From Hyphomicrobiales bacterium (GTDB lineage Bacteria > Pseudomonadota > Alphaproteobacteria > Rhizobiales > Beijerinckiaceae): a stretch of 64,000 bases of DNA. Under the pieces are notes generated by a model. The model worked only from the letters and a program-made list of their open reading frames with translations, did not search any database and was not told where the DNA came from. Positions 31,426 through 40,646 of the stretch are shown piece after piece. The position numbers were made by a program, and so were the translations under genes. Location: NCBI GenBank assembly GCA_004144595.1, contig SEEM01000013.1, forward strand, positions 29,609 through 93,608, given 5' to 3'. Each line of letters opens with the position of its first letter. The first letter of the stretch is position 1.

Positions 31426-32340
31426 ATGACCAAACATGTCGCAGTGCTGATGGGCGGCTGGTCCGTCGAGCGGGAGGTCAGCCTCAACAGTGGCGCGGCC
31501 TGCGCCCGGGCGCTGGAAAGCATCGGCTACCGCGTCACCCGCGTCGACGTGCAGCGCGACATCGCCGAGGTGCTGGCAAAGCTGAAGCCGGACGTCGCCT
31601 TCAACGCCCTGCATGGCCGCTTCGGCGAGGACGGCACGATCCAGGGCGTGCTGGAGATCCTGCGCATCCCCTACAGCCATTCCGGCGTGTTGGCCTCGGC
31701 TCTGGCGATCCGCAAGGATCGGGCGAAGACCGTGGTGAAGGCGGCCGGCGTGCCGGTCGCGCACGGTGTCAACGTCTCGCGATTCGCGGCCGCGAAAACG
31801 CACGTGCTGCCGCCCCCTTACGTGCTCAAGCCGATCGACGAGGGCTCTTCAGTCGGCGTCGTGATCGTGAAGCAGGGCAGGGAGCATCCGCCGCAGGAAA
31901 TCGCCCGGCCGGACTGGCCTTGCGGCGAGATGCTGCTGGCTGAGACCTTCATCGCCGGGCGCGAACTGACCTGCGCCGTGATGGGCGAGCGCAGCCTCGG
32001 TGTGACCGAAATACAAGCCGCAACCGGTGAGTTTTACGACTACGACGCGAAGTACGCGAAAGGTGGCTCGATCCACATCTGTCCGGCTCAAATTTTACCA
32101 AAAATTTACCAGCAGATCGAAGAGTGTGCGTTAACGGCGCATCAAGCAATCGGATGCCGGGGCGTCAGCCGATCTGACTTCCGCTACCACGACGAGAGCG
32201 ACACGCTCGTCTGGCTGGAAGTCAATACGCAGCCCGGGATGACCGAGACCAGCCTGGTGCCCGAATTGGCTGCCCATGCGGGCCTGGATTTCGGTGAGCT
32301 CGTCAAATGGATGGTGGACGACGCCTCCCTCGATCGGTGA
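31426..32340 (+). CDS. ddl: D-alanine:D-alanine ligase
   Basis: Ddl makes the D-Ala-D-Ala dipeptide used by MurF. It has 304 aa with an ATP-grasp fold (VAVLMGGWSVEREVSLNSG at the N-terminus, FNALHGRFGEDGTIQGVLEI, GSSVGVVIV and the C-terminal CRGVSRSDFRYHDES...LEVNTQPGMTETSLVP). Odd: at 32080-32150 codon use shifts sharply to AT-rich codons (two TTA leucine codons, ATT, AAA) although the protein motif is conserved, and a CtrA-like site lies there. This looks like a promoter for ftsQ-ftsA-ftsZ inside ddl. Confidence 0.96.
   Translation: MTKHVAVLMGGWSVEREVSLNSGAACARALESIGYRVTRVDVQRDIAEVLAKLKPDVAFNALHGRFGEDGTIQGVLEILRIPYSHSGVLASALAIRKDRAKTVVKAAGVPVAHGVNVSRFAAAKTHVLPPPYVLKPIDEGSSVGVVIVKQGREHPPQEIARPDWPCGEMLLAETFIAGRELTCAVMGERSLGVTEIQAATGEFYDYDAKYAKGGSIHICPAQILPKIYQQIEECALTAHQAIGCRGVSRSDFRYHDESDTLVWLEVNTQPGMTETSLVPELAAHAGLDFGELVKWMVDDASLDR
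32131..32145. promoter_or_regulatory. CtrA-like site inside ddl, possible ftsQAZ promoter
   Basis: TTAACGGCGCATCAA fits TTAA-N7-TTAA with one mismatch (TCAA). It lies in an AT-rich patch (ATTTTACCAAAAATTTACC at about 32091-32109) within the ddl reading frame, about 200 bp before ftsQ. Inferred from consensus and composition only. Confidence 0.5.
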
Positions 32341-32345
32341 AAGCG

Positions 32346-33305
32346 ATGACGGCGAAACCCGTTCCTGTGCGCAAATTCGCTCCAGCCCGGCCGCTCTCGC
32401 GGCTGCCGGTGCCGTCTGCCGCCCCGCAATTGCTGGTCGGGGAGCGGCAGGGCCGCTGGATGCGCCGGTCGCGCCGCAGCGCGGTCGCGGTGCCGCTGGC
32501 GCAGCGCCTGCCCCGCAGCCTCGGCACCTGGCTGGCGCTCGGCTTTCTCACGCTCAGCCTCGGCAGCGGCTTCGTGCTCGGCGGCCACTGGCAGACCATG
32601 CAGGACAATTACGGCGAACCGCGGCACATGTTCGCGCGGGCGCTGGGCTTCGGCATCGACCGCATCACCATTTCAGGGCTCTCGGGCCTGTCGGAGCAGG
32701 AAGTCCTGGTCGCGGCCGGCATCGATTCGAAAACCTCGCTGGTGTTCTTCGACGCCGACGAGGCCCGCAAGCAGCTCGAGGCGACGCCGCTGATCCGCGA
32801 GGCCGCCGTGCGCAAGCTCTATCCGGGCGAGGTCTCGATCCAGCTCACCGAGCGCGAGCCCTATGCGCTCTGGCAGGTGAAGGGCGAGCTCTTCGTGATC
32901 GCTGCCGACGGCACGGTGATCGACAAGATGGATGACGGTCGCTTCGCCTATCTGCCGCTGGTCGTCGGCAAGGACGCCAACAGCCGCGCCGCCGAATATC
33001 TGGCGATCCGCAGCCAGGCCGGCGCCTTCGCCCAGCATATCCGCGCCGCGACGCTCGTCTCCGGGCGCCGCTGGAACCTGAAACTCGACAACGGCATGGA
33101 TGTGCGCTTGCCCGAGACCAAGCCGGAAGCCGCGGTGCAGCGCCTCGTGTCGATGGAGAGCGATTATCGCATCCTCGAAAAGGACGTGCTCGCCATCGAC
33201 CTGCGCCAGCCCGACCGGGTGACGATGCGGCTCTCGGAGGAGGCGGCCGCGGCGCGTGCCGAGCTGCTCAAGAGCAAGGCCAAGAAGAAGGGAGGCGAGG
33301 CGTGA
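32346..33305 (+). CDS. ftsQ: cell division protein FtsQ
   Basis: FtsQ is a bitopic divisome protein that links FtsL/FtsB to late division proteins. It has 319 aa: a basic cytoplasmic tail (1-60), a membrane helix near 62-82 (LGTWLALGFLTLSLGSGFVLGG), a POTRA domain (about 100-175, FGIDRITISGLSGLSEQEVL) and a periplasmic beta domain. The ORF track begins at 32307, overlapping ddl; ATG 32346 is 5 bp after the ddl stop and is preferred. Its stop overlaps the ftsA GTG. Confidence 0.93.
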   Translation: MTAKPVPVRKFAPARPLSRLPVPSAAPQLLVGERQGRWMRRSRRSAVAVPLAQRLPRSLGTWLALGFLTLSLGSGFVLGGHWQTMQDNYGEPRHMFARALGFGIDRITISGLSGLSEQEVLVAAGIDSKTSLVFFDADEARKQLEATPLIREAAVRKLYPGEVSIQLTEREPYALWQVKGELFVIAADGTVIDKMDDGRFAYLPLVVGKDANSRAAEYLAIRSQAGAFAQHIRAATLVSGRRWNLKLDNGMDVRLPETKPEAAVQRLVSMESDYRILEKDVLAIDLRQPDRVTMRLSEEAAAARAELLKSKAKKKGGEA

Positions 33306-34633
33306 ACCACGTTACCTCCCAGGGCCTGACCCCGCGCATGCGTCCCCTGTCGTCGCGCAAGAGCGCGACCTTGTCGATTCTCGACATCGGCACCAGCAAG
33401 GTCGTCTGCCTCATCGCCGAGCTCAGCCCGGCTGAGACTAACGAGCGGCTGCGCGGCCGCACCCATGTCGCCCGCATCATCGGCATCGGCCACCAGCGCT
33501 CGCTTGGCCTGAAGGGCGGCGCGATCGTCGATCTCGAAAGCGCCGAGCGCGCGATTCGGGCTGCCGTGGATGCGGCCGAGCGCATGGCCAAGGTCGAGGT
33601 GCAGTCGGTCATCGTCAACCTGACCGGCGGGCGCATCGGCTCGCAGCATTATGCGGCCAGCGTCGACCTGCGCTCCGGCTCGGTCGGCGATGCCGATGTG
33701 AAGCGCGTGCTCGCGACCGCCGCGACCCATGCGTTGCGCCCCGGCAAGGCCGTGCTCCATGCCCTGCCGACAGGCTATGCACTGGACGGCGTGCCGGGCG
33801 TGCTCGATCCGCGCGGGCTGATCGGCGGCAAGCTTTCGGTCGACATGCATGTCGTCGCCAGCGAAGTGGCGGCGGCGCGCAACGTCATGCTCGCGGTCGA
33901 ACGCTGCCATCTCGAAGTCGAGGCGGTGGTGGCAACGCCCTACGCCTCCGGCCTCTCGGTCCTCGTCGACGACGAATCGGAGATGGGCGTCGTCCTCGTC
34001 GATCTCGGCGGCGGCTCGACCTCGCTGGGCGTCTTCTCGGGCGGGCATCTCGTCCATGCCGACGCGATCGCCGTCGGCGGCAACCACATCACCATGGACG
34101 TGGCGCGCGGCCTTTCAACCCGCGTCTCGGCGGCCGAGCGGCTGAAGACGCTGCACGGTTCCTGCATCGCCAGCGCCTCCGACGAGCGCGACATGATCGC
34201 GGTGCCTCAGGTCGACGACGACGAGCGCGACATGCCGAACCATCTCGCCAAGTCGCATCTGGTGCGCATCATCAAGCCGCGCGTCGAGGAAATCCTCGAA
34301 CTGGTGCGCGACCGGCTGAACAATGCCGGCTTCTCGGCCCAGGCCGGGCGGCGCGTCGTCCTCACCGGCGGTGCCTGCCAGCTCACCGGCCTGCCGGAAC
34401 TGGCGCGGCGCATCCTCGGCGGCCAGGTCCGCACGGGACGGCCGCTCGGGATCAAGGGTCTGCCTGAAGCGGGCAAGGGCCCGGCCTTCGCGGCGGCGGT
34501 CGGTTTGCTGGTCTACCCGCAGGTCGCCCATGTCGAGCATTTCGAGCCGCGTGCCATCAGCGGGCGGCAGCTGATGAACGGCACGGACAACTACTTCTCG
34601 CGGGTCGGGCGGTGGCTGAAAGACAGTTTCTAG
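33302..34633 (+). CDS. ftsA: cell division actin-like protein FtsA
   Basis: FtsA tethers FtsZ to the membrane and recruits later division proteins. It has 443 aa with the actin-fold phosphate loop LDIGTSKVVCLIAE, VVLVDLGGGSTSLGVF and VVLTGGACQLTGLPELA. The GTG start overlaps the ftsQ stop (GTGA). The C-terminal helix SRVGRWLKDSF is the membrane-targeting amphipathic segment. Confidence 0.96.
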   Translation: MNHVTSQGLTPRMRPLSSRKSATLSILDIGTSKVVCLIAELSPAETNERLRGRTHVARIIGIGHQRSLGLKGGAIVDLESAERAIRAAVDAAERMAKVEVQSVIVNLTGGRIGSQHYAASVDLRSGSVGDADVKRVLATAATHALRPGKAVLHALPTGYALDGVPGVLDPRGLIGGKLSVDMHVVASEVAAARNVMLAVERCHLEVEAVVATPYASGLSVLVDDESEMGVVLVDLGGGSTSLGVFSGGHLVHADAIAVGGNHITMDVARGLSTRVSAAERLKTLHGSCIASASDERDMIAVPQVDDDERDMPNHLAKSHLVRIIKPRVEEILELVRDRLNNAGFSAQAGRRVVLTGGACQLTGLPELARRILGGQVRTGRPLGIKGLPEAGKGPAFAAAVGLLVYPQVAHVEHFEPRAISGRQLMNGTDNYFSRVGRWLKDSF

Positions 34634-34729
34634 TGAGTACGGCTCGTCCGGCGGACGGGCCACGGCGTCAAACGTAGCAATCGGGACGGCTCCCGCCAGG
34701 CGCCGGACAAGGGATCAAAAGAGGCAACC

Positions 34730-36445
34730 ATGGCGATGAATCTGCAAGCCCCGGACATCCGGGAACTGAAGCCCCGGATCACGGTGTTCGGCGTCGGTGG
34801 CGCCGGCGGCAATGCGGTCAACAACATGATCGAGGCCGGACTCGACGGCGTCGATTTCGTCGTTGCCAACACCGACGCGCAGGCTCTCGCCCTGTCGCGC
34901 GCCTCCCGCATCGTCCAGATGGGCCTGCAGGTCACCGAGGGCCTCGGCGCCGGCTCGCAGCCGGAAGTCGGCCGCGCGGCGGCCGAAGAGGTTATCGACG
35001 AGATCCGTGACCATCTGGCGGGCGCGCACATGGTGTTCATCACCGCCGGCATGGGCGGCGGCACCGGCACCGGCGCTGCTCCCGCGATCGCCCGCGTTGC
35101 CCGCGACATGGGCATCCTGACCGTCGGCGTCGTCACCAAGCCGTTCCAGTTCGAAGGCCAGCGCCGCATGCGCATGGCAGAAGCCGGCATCGGCGAGCTC
35201 AACGAGGCGGTCGACACCCTGATCGTCATCCCGAATCAGAACCTCTTTCGCGTCGCCAACGAGACCACCGGCTTCGCCGACGCCTTCGGCATGGCCGACC
35301 AGGTGCTCTATTCGGGCGTCGCCTGCATCACCGACCTGATGGTCCGTCCGGGCCTGATCAACCTCGACTTCGCCGACGTGCGCGCCGTGATGCGCGGCAT
35401 GGGCAAGGCGATGATGGGCACCGGCGAGGCGCAGGGCGAGAAGCGCGCGCTGACCGCGGCCCAGGCCGCGATCAACAACCCGCTGCTCGACGATGTCTCG
35501 ATGAAGGGTGCGCGCGGCCTGCTGATCTCGATCACCGGCGGGCGCGACATGAAGCTCTATGAGGTCGACGAGGCCGCCACCCGCATCCGCGAGGAGGTCG
35601 ACTCCGAGGCCAACATCATCGTCGGCGCGACCTTCGACGAATCGCTGGAAGGCACCGTGCGCGTCTCCGTCGTCGCGACCGGCATCGACAAGCCGATCTC
35701 GTCGCTGGTCGAGAACGACGACACCGAGGCCCGCATCGCCCAGGTCGCCGAGCGCCTGAAGGCCGAGGCCCGCCTGCGCAGCAATGCAGCGGTTGCGACC
35801 GCCCGCCCGGTCACACCATCCGTGCCGGTGATCGAGACGGCCCGCATCGCTCCGATGCCGATGCCGGAACCCGCTCCCGTCGCGCATGTCGCCCAGGACA
35901 TCCGGATCGAGCCGGTGCAGCCGCGCCCGGTGATGGCTGCTCCCCCGGCGCCCGAGCCCGTCCATCATGCCGAGCCGAGCCTTCATTTCGACGAGAGCTT
36001 CATCCCGCCGATGCCTGAACGCGCTGTCGTCCGCCCGACCCGCATGCCGCGTGTCGAGGACCTGCCGGCTCCCGGCCAGGCCCAGCTCAACGCGCATCGC
36101 GGCGCGCAAGCTGCGCCGCAGCCTCCGAGCGCCGTCGAGCAGAAGCGCATGTCGCTGATGCAGCGCCTCGCCTCGGTCGGCTTCGGCGGACGGAAGGACG
36201 AGGAGATGATGGAGCCGCAGCAGGCGCCGGTGCGCCACGCCCAGGCCCCCGTCGCTCCGCCGATGCCGCAGGCTCCGGCGCCGAGCGCCGCTCATGCCGA
36301 GTACATGCGCCGTCCGGTGCAGCCGCAGCAGGCCTCGCGCCCGGCCCAGGGCCAGCTCGATCCGCATGGCCGCGCTGCCCCGACTCGCTCCAACGAGGAA
36401 GACCATCTCGAGATCCCGGCCTTCCTCCGCCGCCAGGCGAACTGA
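34730..36445 (+). CDS. ftsZ: cell division GTPase FtsZ
   Basis: FtsZ polymerises into the Z-ring at mid-cell. It has 571 aa, much longer than E. coli FtsZ (383), because of a long proline-rich linker (about residues 325-555), as in other alphaproteobacteria. The tubulin signature GGGTGTG is at residues 109-115. The conserved C-terminal peptide [14 protein letters not shown] is present. A ribosome site AGAGG lies upstream. The 96-bp ftsA-ftsZ gap holds an imperfect hairpin (GGCTCGTCCggcGGACGGGCC). A strong terminator follows. Confidence 0.97.
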   Translation: MAMNLQAPDIRELKPRITVFGVGGAGGNAVNNMIEAGLDGVDFVVANTDAQALALSRASRIVQMGLQVTEGLGAGSQPEVGRAAAEEVIDEIRDHLAGAHMVFITAGMGGGTGTGAAPAIARVARDMGILTVGVVTKPFQFEGQRRMRMAEAGIGELNEAVDTLIVIPNQNLFRVANETTGFADAFGMADQVLYSGVACITDLMVRPGLINLDFADVRAVMRGMGKAMMGTGEAQGEKRALTAAQAAINNPLLDDVSMKGARGLLISITGGRDMKLYEVDEAATRIREEVDSEANIIVGATFDESLEGTVRVSVVATGIDKPISSLVENDDTEARIAQVAERLKAEARLRSNAAVATARPVTPSVPVIETARIAPMPMPEPAPVAHVAQDIRIEPVQPRPVMAAPPAPEPVHHAEPSLHFDESFIPPMPERAVVRPTRMPRVEDLPAPGQAQLNAHRGAQAAPQPPSAVEQKRMSLMQRLASVGFGGRKDEEMMEPQQAPVRHAQAPVAPPMPQAPAPSAAHAEYMRRPVQPQQASRPAQGQLDPHGRAAPTRSNEEDHLEIPAFLRRQAN

Positions 36446-36749
36446 GCAGGCAGGCCTCTCGCGGCCCTGCAACAAGACCCGCCGCGGTTCCTCCGCGGCG
36501 GTTTTTCGTTGTTAGAAAATGTTTATCTTTCAGTGCCTTATATGATCTGATCCGACTGGACGCCGCTGTAACACAGCGAAAGAAAGCGTGATTTTGAGAG
36601 GCGGCTCCAAAAGCTTATCTTGCGGCGCATCAGAACACAGCGTCGCCGGGTCTGCTCCGGTGCCGGCCTTGGAAAGACATCGCCGGACCGTGCCACCTTC
36701 GCCTCGGCTGAGGGCAGGCTGAACCCGGTGATCAGGATTGGATAACCGA
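36446..36749. other. ftsZ-lpxC intergenic region
   Basis: The 304-bp gap begins with the ftsZ terminator and then an AT-rich stretch with a possible -10 element TATGAT (36541-36546), so lpxC probably has its own promoter. The remainder (36550-36740) shows no gene or clear signal. Confidence 0.5.
36479..36507 (+). terminator. Rho-independent terminator after ftsZ
   Basis: CCGCCGCGG and CCGCGGCGG form a perfect 9-bp stem with a TTCCT loop, followed by TTTTTC. It begins 34 bp after the ftsZ stop and separates the dcw operon from lpxC. Confidence 0.92.
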
Positions 36750-37697
36750 ATGACCTTCGATCGGCAGACGACCCTGCGGGCAGCCGTGACCCTGAGCGGC
36801 ATCGGCGTTCATTCCGGAGCGCCCGCCGGTATCTGCCTCAAGCCCTCCAGCGCCAATTCCGGCGTCGTCTTCCTGCGGACGGGCATCGAGGGCATGCCGC
36901 CTCAGCTTATCCATGCCAAGCACACCAAGGTCAGCGCCACCGAGCTTTGCACCGTGATCGGTGATCGCGGCCCCGCTTCGGTCTCGACCATCGAGCACCT
37001 GATGTCGGCCTGCGCCGGCCTCGGCCTCGACAATGTTCTCGTCGAGATCGACGGGCCGGAAATGCCGATCATGGACGGCAGCGCTCGCGAATTCGTCGCC
37101 GCCATCGAGACGGTCGGCATGACGACGCTCGCCGCGCCGCGCCGCTATCTCAAGGTTCTGCAGCCGGTTCGCATCGAACAGGGCCGCGCCTTCGCGGAGC
37201 TTGCTCCGGCCGAGCACGGCTTCCGCCTCGATGTCGAGATCGATTTCGACAGCGTCGTGATCGGCCGCCAGCGCAAGATTTTCGACCTCGACGCGCAAGG
37301 CTATGCCAGCGAGATATCGAAGGCCCGCACCTTCGGCTTCATGCGCGATGTCGAGCAGCTCTGGAAGGCGGGTTTCGCCCAGGGCGCCTCGCTCGAGAAC
37401 ACCGTCGCGGTCGGTGACGACAAGGTGATCAACCCCGAGGGCCTGCGTTACGGCGACGAGTTCGTGCGCCACAAGGTGCTCGACGCGATCGGCGATCTCG
37501 CGCTCGCTGGCTATCCGATCATCGGTGAGTTCCGCTCCTATTGCGGCGGCCATCGGATGAATGTCCGCATCCTCGAGGCGCTGTTTGCCGACCGTGCGAA
37601 TTTCGCGATCGTCGAATCCCAGCCGGTCTTCGCGGCGCCGCGCGCCGTGCAGATGGCTGCGGGCGCTCCGGCCGCCTTTGCGCCGGATCTGCACTGA
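36750..37697 (+). CDS. lpxC: UDP-3-O-acyl-N-acetylglucosamine deacetylase
   Basis: LpxC is the zinc enzyme for the first committed step of lipid A synthesis. It has about 315 aa. The zinc and catalytic motifs are intact: STIEHLMSACAGLGLDN, EFVRHKVLDAIGDL (His and Asp zinc ligands) and CGGHRMN (general base His). The ORF track starts at TTG 36738; ATG 36750 gives MTFDRQTTLRAAVTLSGIGVHSG and is preferred, though the ribosome site is not clear for either. Confidence 0.95.
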   Translation: MTFDRQTTLRAAVTLSGIGVHSGAPAGICLKPSSANSGVVFLRTGIEGMPPQLIHAKHTKVSATELCTVIGDRGPASVSTIEHLMSACAGLGLDNVLVEIDGPEMPIMDGSAREFVAAIETVGMTTLAAPRRYLKVLQPVRIEQGRAFAELAPAEHGFRLDVEIDFDSVVIGRQRKIFDLDAQGYASEISKARTFGFMRDVEQLWKAGFAQGASLENTVAVGDDKVINPEGLRYGDEFVRHKVLDAIGDLALAGYPIIGEFRSYCGGHRMNVRILEALFADRANFAIVESQPVFAAPRAVQMAAGAPAAFAPDLH

Positions 37698-37889
37698 AGC
37701 AGGGCGGAACGCTGCTTCGCCTTCCTATCGCCGGTTTTTTGTCCCAGATGCCTCAGCACTGCGGAAACACGTCATAACCGATTTTCGGCAGTGGCGCGGG
37801 GGAAGCGTCTGAGGTAAGGCATGCTTCCCGGAGGCTGGATCGCCAGGCGTCCCACCAGACGCAGCGTGGCGATCAGGTTCTTGGTTTCA

Positions 37890-37934
37890 GCATCGGATTG
37901 TCCCGAAAGTGGCTTACACTTTTCGGTCCGGTGC
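37890..37934. repeat. palindromic repeat, family B copy 1 (upstream of bamD)
   Basis: This 45-bp element begins GCATCGGATTGTCCCGAAAGTG and ends CACTTTTCGGTCCGGTGC, a near-palindrome. Related copies occur at 41710-41754 and 62798-62843. It lies 30 bp before the bamD start. Very similar elements are widespread in rhizobial genomes. Confidence 0.8.
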
Positions 37935-37964
37935 CTGAGGGACGATCGAAAGAGGACGGACGAC

Positions 37965-38888
37965 GTGAGCGTGACGCGGCAAAGCCTACCGGCAATCCAT
38001 CGCGGTCTTTCGCAGCGCAAGGGCATCGCGCTCGCGCTGGGTGCCGCCTTGCTGCTCGGCGGCTGCGATACCCTGTCCTCGCTCAACCCCTTCGACAAGC
38101 CTGAGGTCTACAAGCCAGACCTGACTCCGCCGACGCCGGCCGACAAGCTCTACAACGAGGGCCTCGCCCGGTTGCAGAACGGCGACAGCGAAGGCGCCTC
38201 GAAGAAGTTCGAGGATATCGACAAGTCCGCGCCGTTTTCGCCTTATGCCCGCAAGGGCCTGCTGATGTCGGCCTATACCAATTTCCAGGCGTCGAAATGG
38301 GAAGAGGCGATCACCGCCTCGAAGCGCTTCATAGCCCAGAACCCGGCAAGCCCCGACGCGGCCTACGCGCAGTATATCCTGGCGATGTCCTATTATAACC
38401 AGATTCCGGACGCGACCCGCGACCAGGAGCGGACCGCCCAGGCGATCCAGGCCCTGGAGCAGCTCGTCGCCAACTATCCCAAGTCGGAATACGTGATCGA
38501 CGCCAAGGAGAAGCTCCTGGTGGCGCGCGACCAGCTCGCCGGCAAGGAGATGAATGTCGGGCGCTACTATCTGGAGAAGCGCAACTATACCGGGGCGGTG
38601 AACCGCTTCCGCGAGGTGATCATCAAGTACCAGACCACGCGCCATGTCGAGGAGGCGCTGATGCGCCTGACCGAGGTCTATATGGCGATGGGCATTACCA
38701 ACGAGGCGCAGACGGCGGCCGCCGTCCTCGGACACAATTTCCCCGACAGCCCGTGGTACAAGGATTCCTACGCCCTTCTCCAGAGCGGCGGCCTGGAGCC
38801 GCGCGAGGATCGCGGTTCCTATATCAGCCGCGCCTTCCAGGGTTTCTCGCGCACGGTCGGCGGCCTCGTCGGGATCAACCGTTTCTGA
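37965..38888 (+). CDS. bamD: outer-membrane assembly lipoprotein BamD
   Basis: BamD is a TPR lipoprotein of the BAM complex, which inserts beta-barrel proteins in the outer membrane. It has 307 aa with a signal peptide ending in lipobox LGGC (lipidated C34) and TPR-like repeats after residue 55 (ADKLYNEGLARLQNGDSEGASKKFEDID, ARKGLLMSAYTNFQASKWEEAI and others). The ORF track starts at 37821, but that part overlaps a repeat element. GTG 37965 with AGAGGA 8 nt upstream is credible. Confidence 0.93.
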   Translation: MSVTRQSLPAIHRGLSQRKGIALALGAALLLGGCDTLSSLNPFDKPEVYKPDLTPPTPADKLYNEGLARLQNGDSEGASKKFEDIDKSAPFSPYARKGLLMSAYTNFQASKWEEAITASKRFIAQNPASPDAAYAQYILAMSYYNQIPDATRDQERTAQAIQALEQLVANYPKSEYVIDAKEKLLVARDQLAGKEMNVGRYYLEKRNYTGAVNRFREVIIKYQTTRHVEEALMRLTEVYMAMGITNEAQTAAAVLGHNFPDSPWYKDSYALLQSGGLEPREDRGSYISRAFQGFSRTVGGLVGINRF

Positions 38889-38959
38889 CGGGATAGGACG
38901 CCCCTTGCATGACGGGCCACGGGCGATCCTGCCAATTTCGAAGATGGGGTTGAGCGCCG

Positions 38960-40642
38960 ATGCTGGCGCAGCTCTCGATTCGCGACATCGTCCTGATCGA
39001 CCGGCTCGATCTCGGCTTCCATGAGGGGCTGAGCGTCCTGACCGGCGAGACAGGCGCCGGCAAGTCGATCCTGCTCGATGGTTTCGCGCTGGCGCTCGGC
39101 GGGCGCGGCGACGGCTCGCTCGTGCGCCATGGCGAGTCTCAAGGCCAGGTCAGCGCCGTCTTCGACCTTCCGCTGACGCATCCCGCGCGCAAGCTCGCTC
39201 AGGCGCAGGAGATCGACACCGACGGCGATCTCATCCTGCGGCGCGTGCAATATGCCGACGGACGCACCCGCGCTTTCATCAATGATCAGCCGGTCTCGGT
39301 GCAGATACTCAGGATGGTTGGCGCCGCCATCGTCGAGATCCACGGCCAGCATGACGACCGTGCTCTCACCGATCCTGCCCAGCATCGCACGATCCTCGAC
39401 GGATTCGATGGGCTCGAAGCGCAGGCTGAAGCCGTTTCCGGGGCGAGCGAGACGCTGAAGCGGGCGCGGCAGGCGTTGCAGTCGCAGCGCCTGCGCGTCG
39501 AAGCCGCCCGCAAGGAGGCGGATTTCCTGCGCCATGCCGTCGAGGAACTTGGCAAGCTCGCGCCACAAAGCGGCGAGGAGGAGGCGCTCGCCACAACCCG
39601 CCAGGGCATGATGCAGGCTGAGAAGGTCGCACGCGACCTCAACGAGGCCTATGAGGCTGTCGGCGGCCAATCCTCGGCTGTGCCGACGCTTGCCGCCGTG
39701 CTGCGCCGGCTGGAGCGCCGGGCAAGCCAGGCGCCGGAACTGGTCGATCCCTCGATCGCGGCGCTGAATACCGCAATCGTCGCGCTGGAAGAGGCCGGCG
39801 AGGCGCTGGCCGCCGCGATGCGCGCGGCCGAATACGATCCGCGCGAGCAGGAGCGCATCGAGGAGCGATTGTTCGGGCTCAGGGCTGCGGGCCGCAAATA
39901 CGACGTGCCGGTCGACGGGCTTTCCGTGCTGGCGGCGACGATGGCCAGCGATCTGGCTACGCTCGATGAAAGCGAATCGTCGTTGTCGCGGCTCGAAGCG
40001 GAGCTGAATGAGGCAGAAGCGACCTTCGTCGCGTTGGCGCAGGCGCTGTCGGAGGCGCGGCAGGAGGCTGCGGCGCGGCTCGATGCCGCCGTGAAAGCCG
40101 AGTTGCCGCCGCTGAAGCTGGAGCGGGCGCGCTTCATCACGCGGATCGACAGCGACACGAACGCGCGCGGGCCCGAGGGCTTCGACAAGGTCGAGTTCTG
40201 GGTCGAGACCAATCCGGGCACGCGGCCGGGGCCGATGATGAAGGTCGCCTCGGGCGGCGAACTCTCACGCTTCATGCTGGCGCTCAAGGTCGTGCTGGCC
40301 GAGCGCGGCTCGGCCCCCACCCTGGTCTTCGACGAGATCGATACCGGCGTCGGCGGGGCGGTGGCCGATGCGATCGGCGAGCGGCTGGCACGGCTGGCAG
40401 GCCGCGTGCAGGTGATCTCGGTGACGCATGCGCCGCAGGTCGCGGCCAAGGCCGGGCAGCATTTCCTGATCGCCAAGTCGGCAGGGGAGGGCGAGGATTC
40501 GCGCACCGTGACGCGGGTCACGGCGCTGGAGGACCAGGCCCGGCGCGAGGAGATCGCGCGGATGCTGGCCGGCGCCTCGATCACCGAGGAGGCCCGCGCC
40601 GCGGCTGGGCGCCTGCTCGAGGCGGCGGGCTTGCGGGGCTGA
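38960..40642 (+). CDS. recN: DNA repair ATPase RecN
   Basis: RecN is an SMC-like protein of double-strand break repair. It has 560 aa with an N-terminal head (Walker A TGETGAGKSILLDGFALALGG near residues 28-48), a central coiled coil (about 155-370) and a C-terminal head holding SGGELSRFMLALK and Walker B LVFDEIDTGVGG. It begins 71 bp after bamD, as in other Rhizobiales. Confidence 0.96.
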   Translation: MLAQLSIRDIVLIDRLDLGFHEGLSVLTGETGAGKSILLDGFALALGGRGDGSLVRHGESQGQVSAVFDLPLTHPARKLAQAQEIDTDGDLILRRVQYADGRTRAFINDQPVSVQILRMVGAAIVEIHGQHDDRALTDPAQHRTILDGFDGLEAQAEAVSGASETLKRARQALQSQRLRVEAARKEADFLRHAVEELGKLAPQSGEEEALATTRQGMMQAEKVARDLNEAYEAVGGQSSAVPTLAAVLRRLERRASQAPELVDPSIAALNTAIVALEEAGEALAAAMRAAEYDPREQERIEERLFGLRAAGRKYDVPVDGLSVLAATMASDLATLDESESSLSRLEAELNEAEATFVALAQALSEARQEAAARLDAAVKAELPPLKLERARFITRIDSDTNARGPEGFDKVEFWVETNPGTRPGPMMKVASGGELSRFMLALKVVLAERGSAPTLVFDEIDTGVGGAVADAIGERLARLAGRVQVISVTHAPQVAAKAGQHFLIAKSAGEGEDSRTVTRVTALEDQARREEIARMLAGASITEEARAAAGRLLEAAGLRG

Positions 40643-40646
40643 CGCC

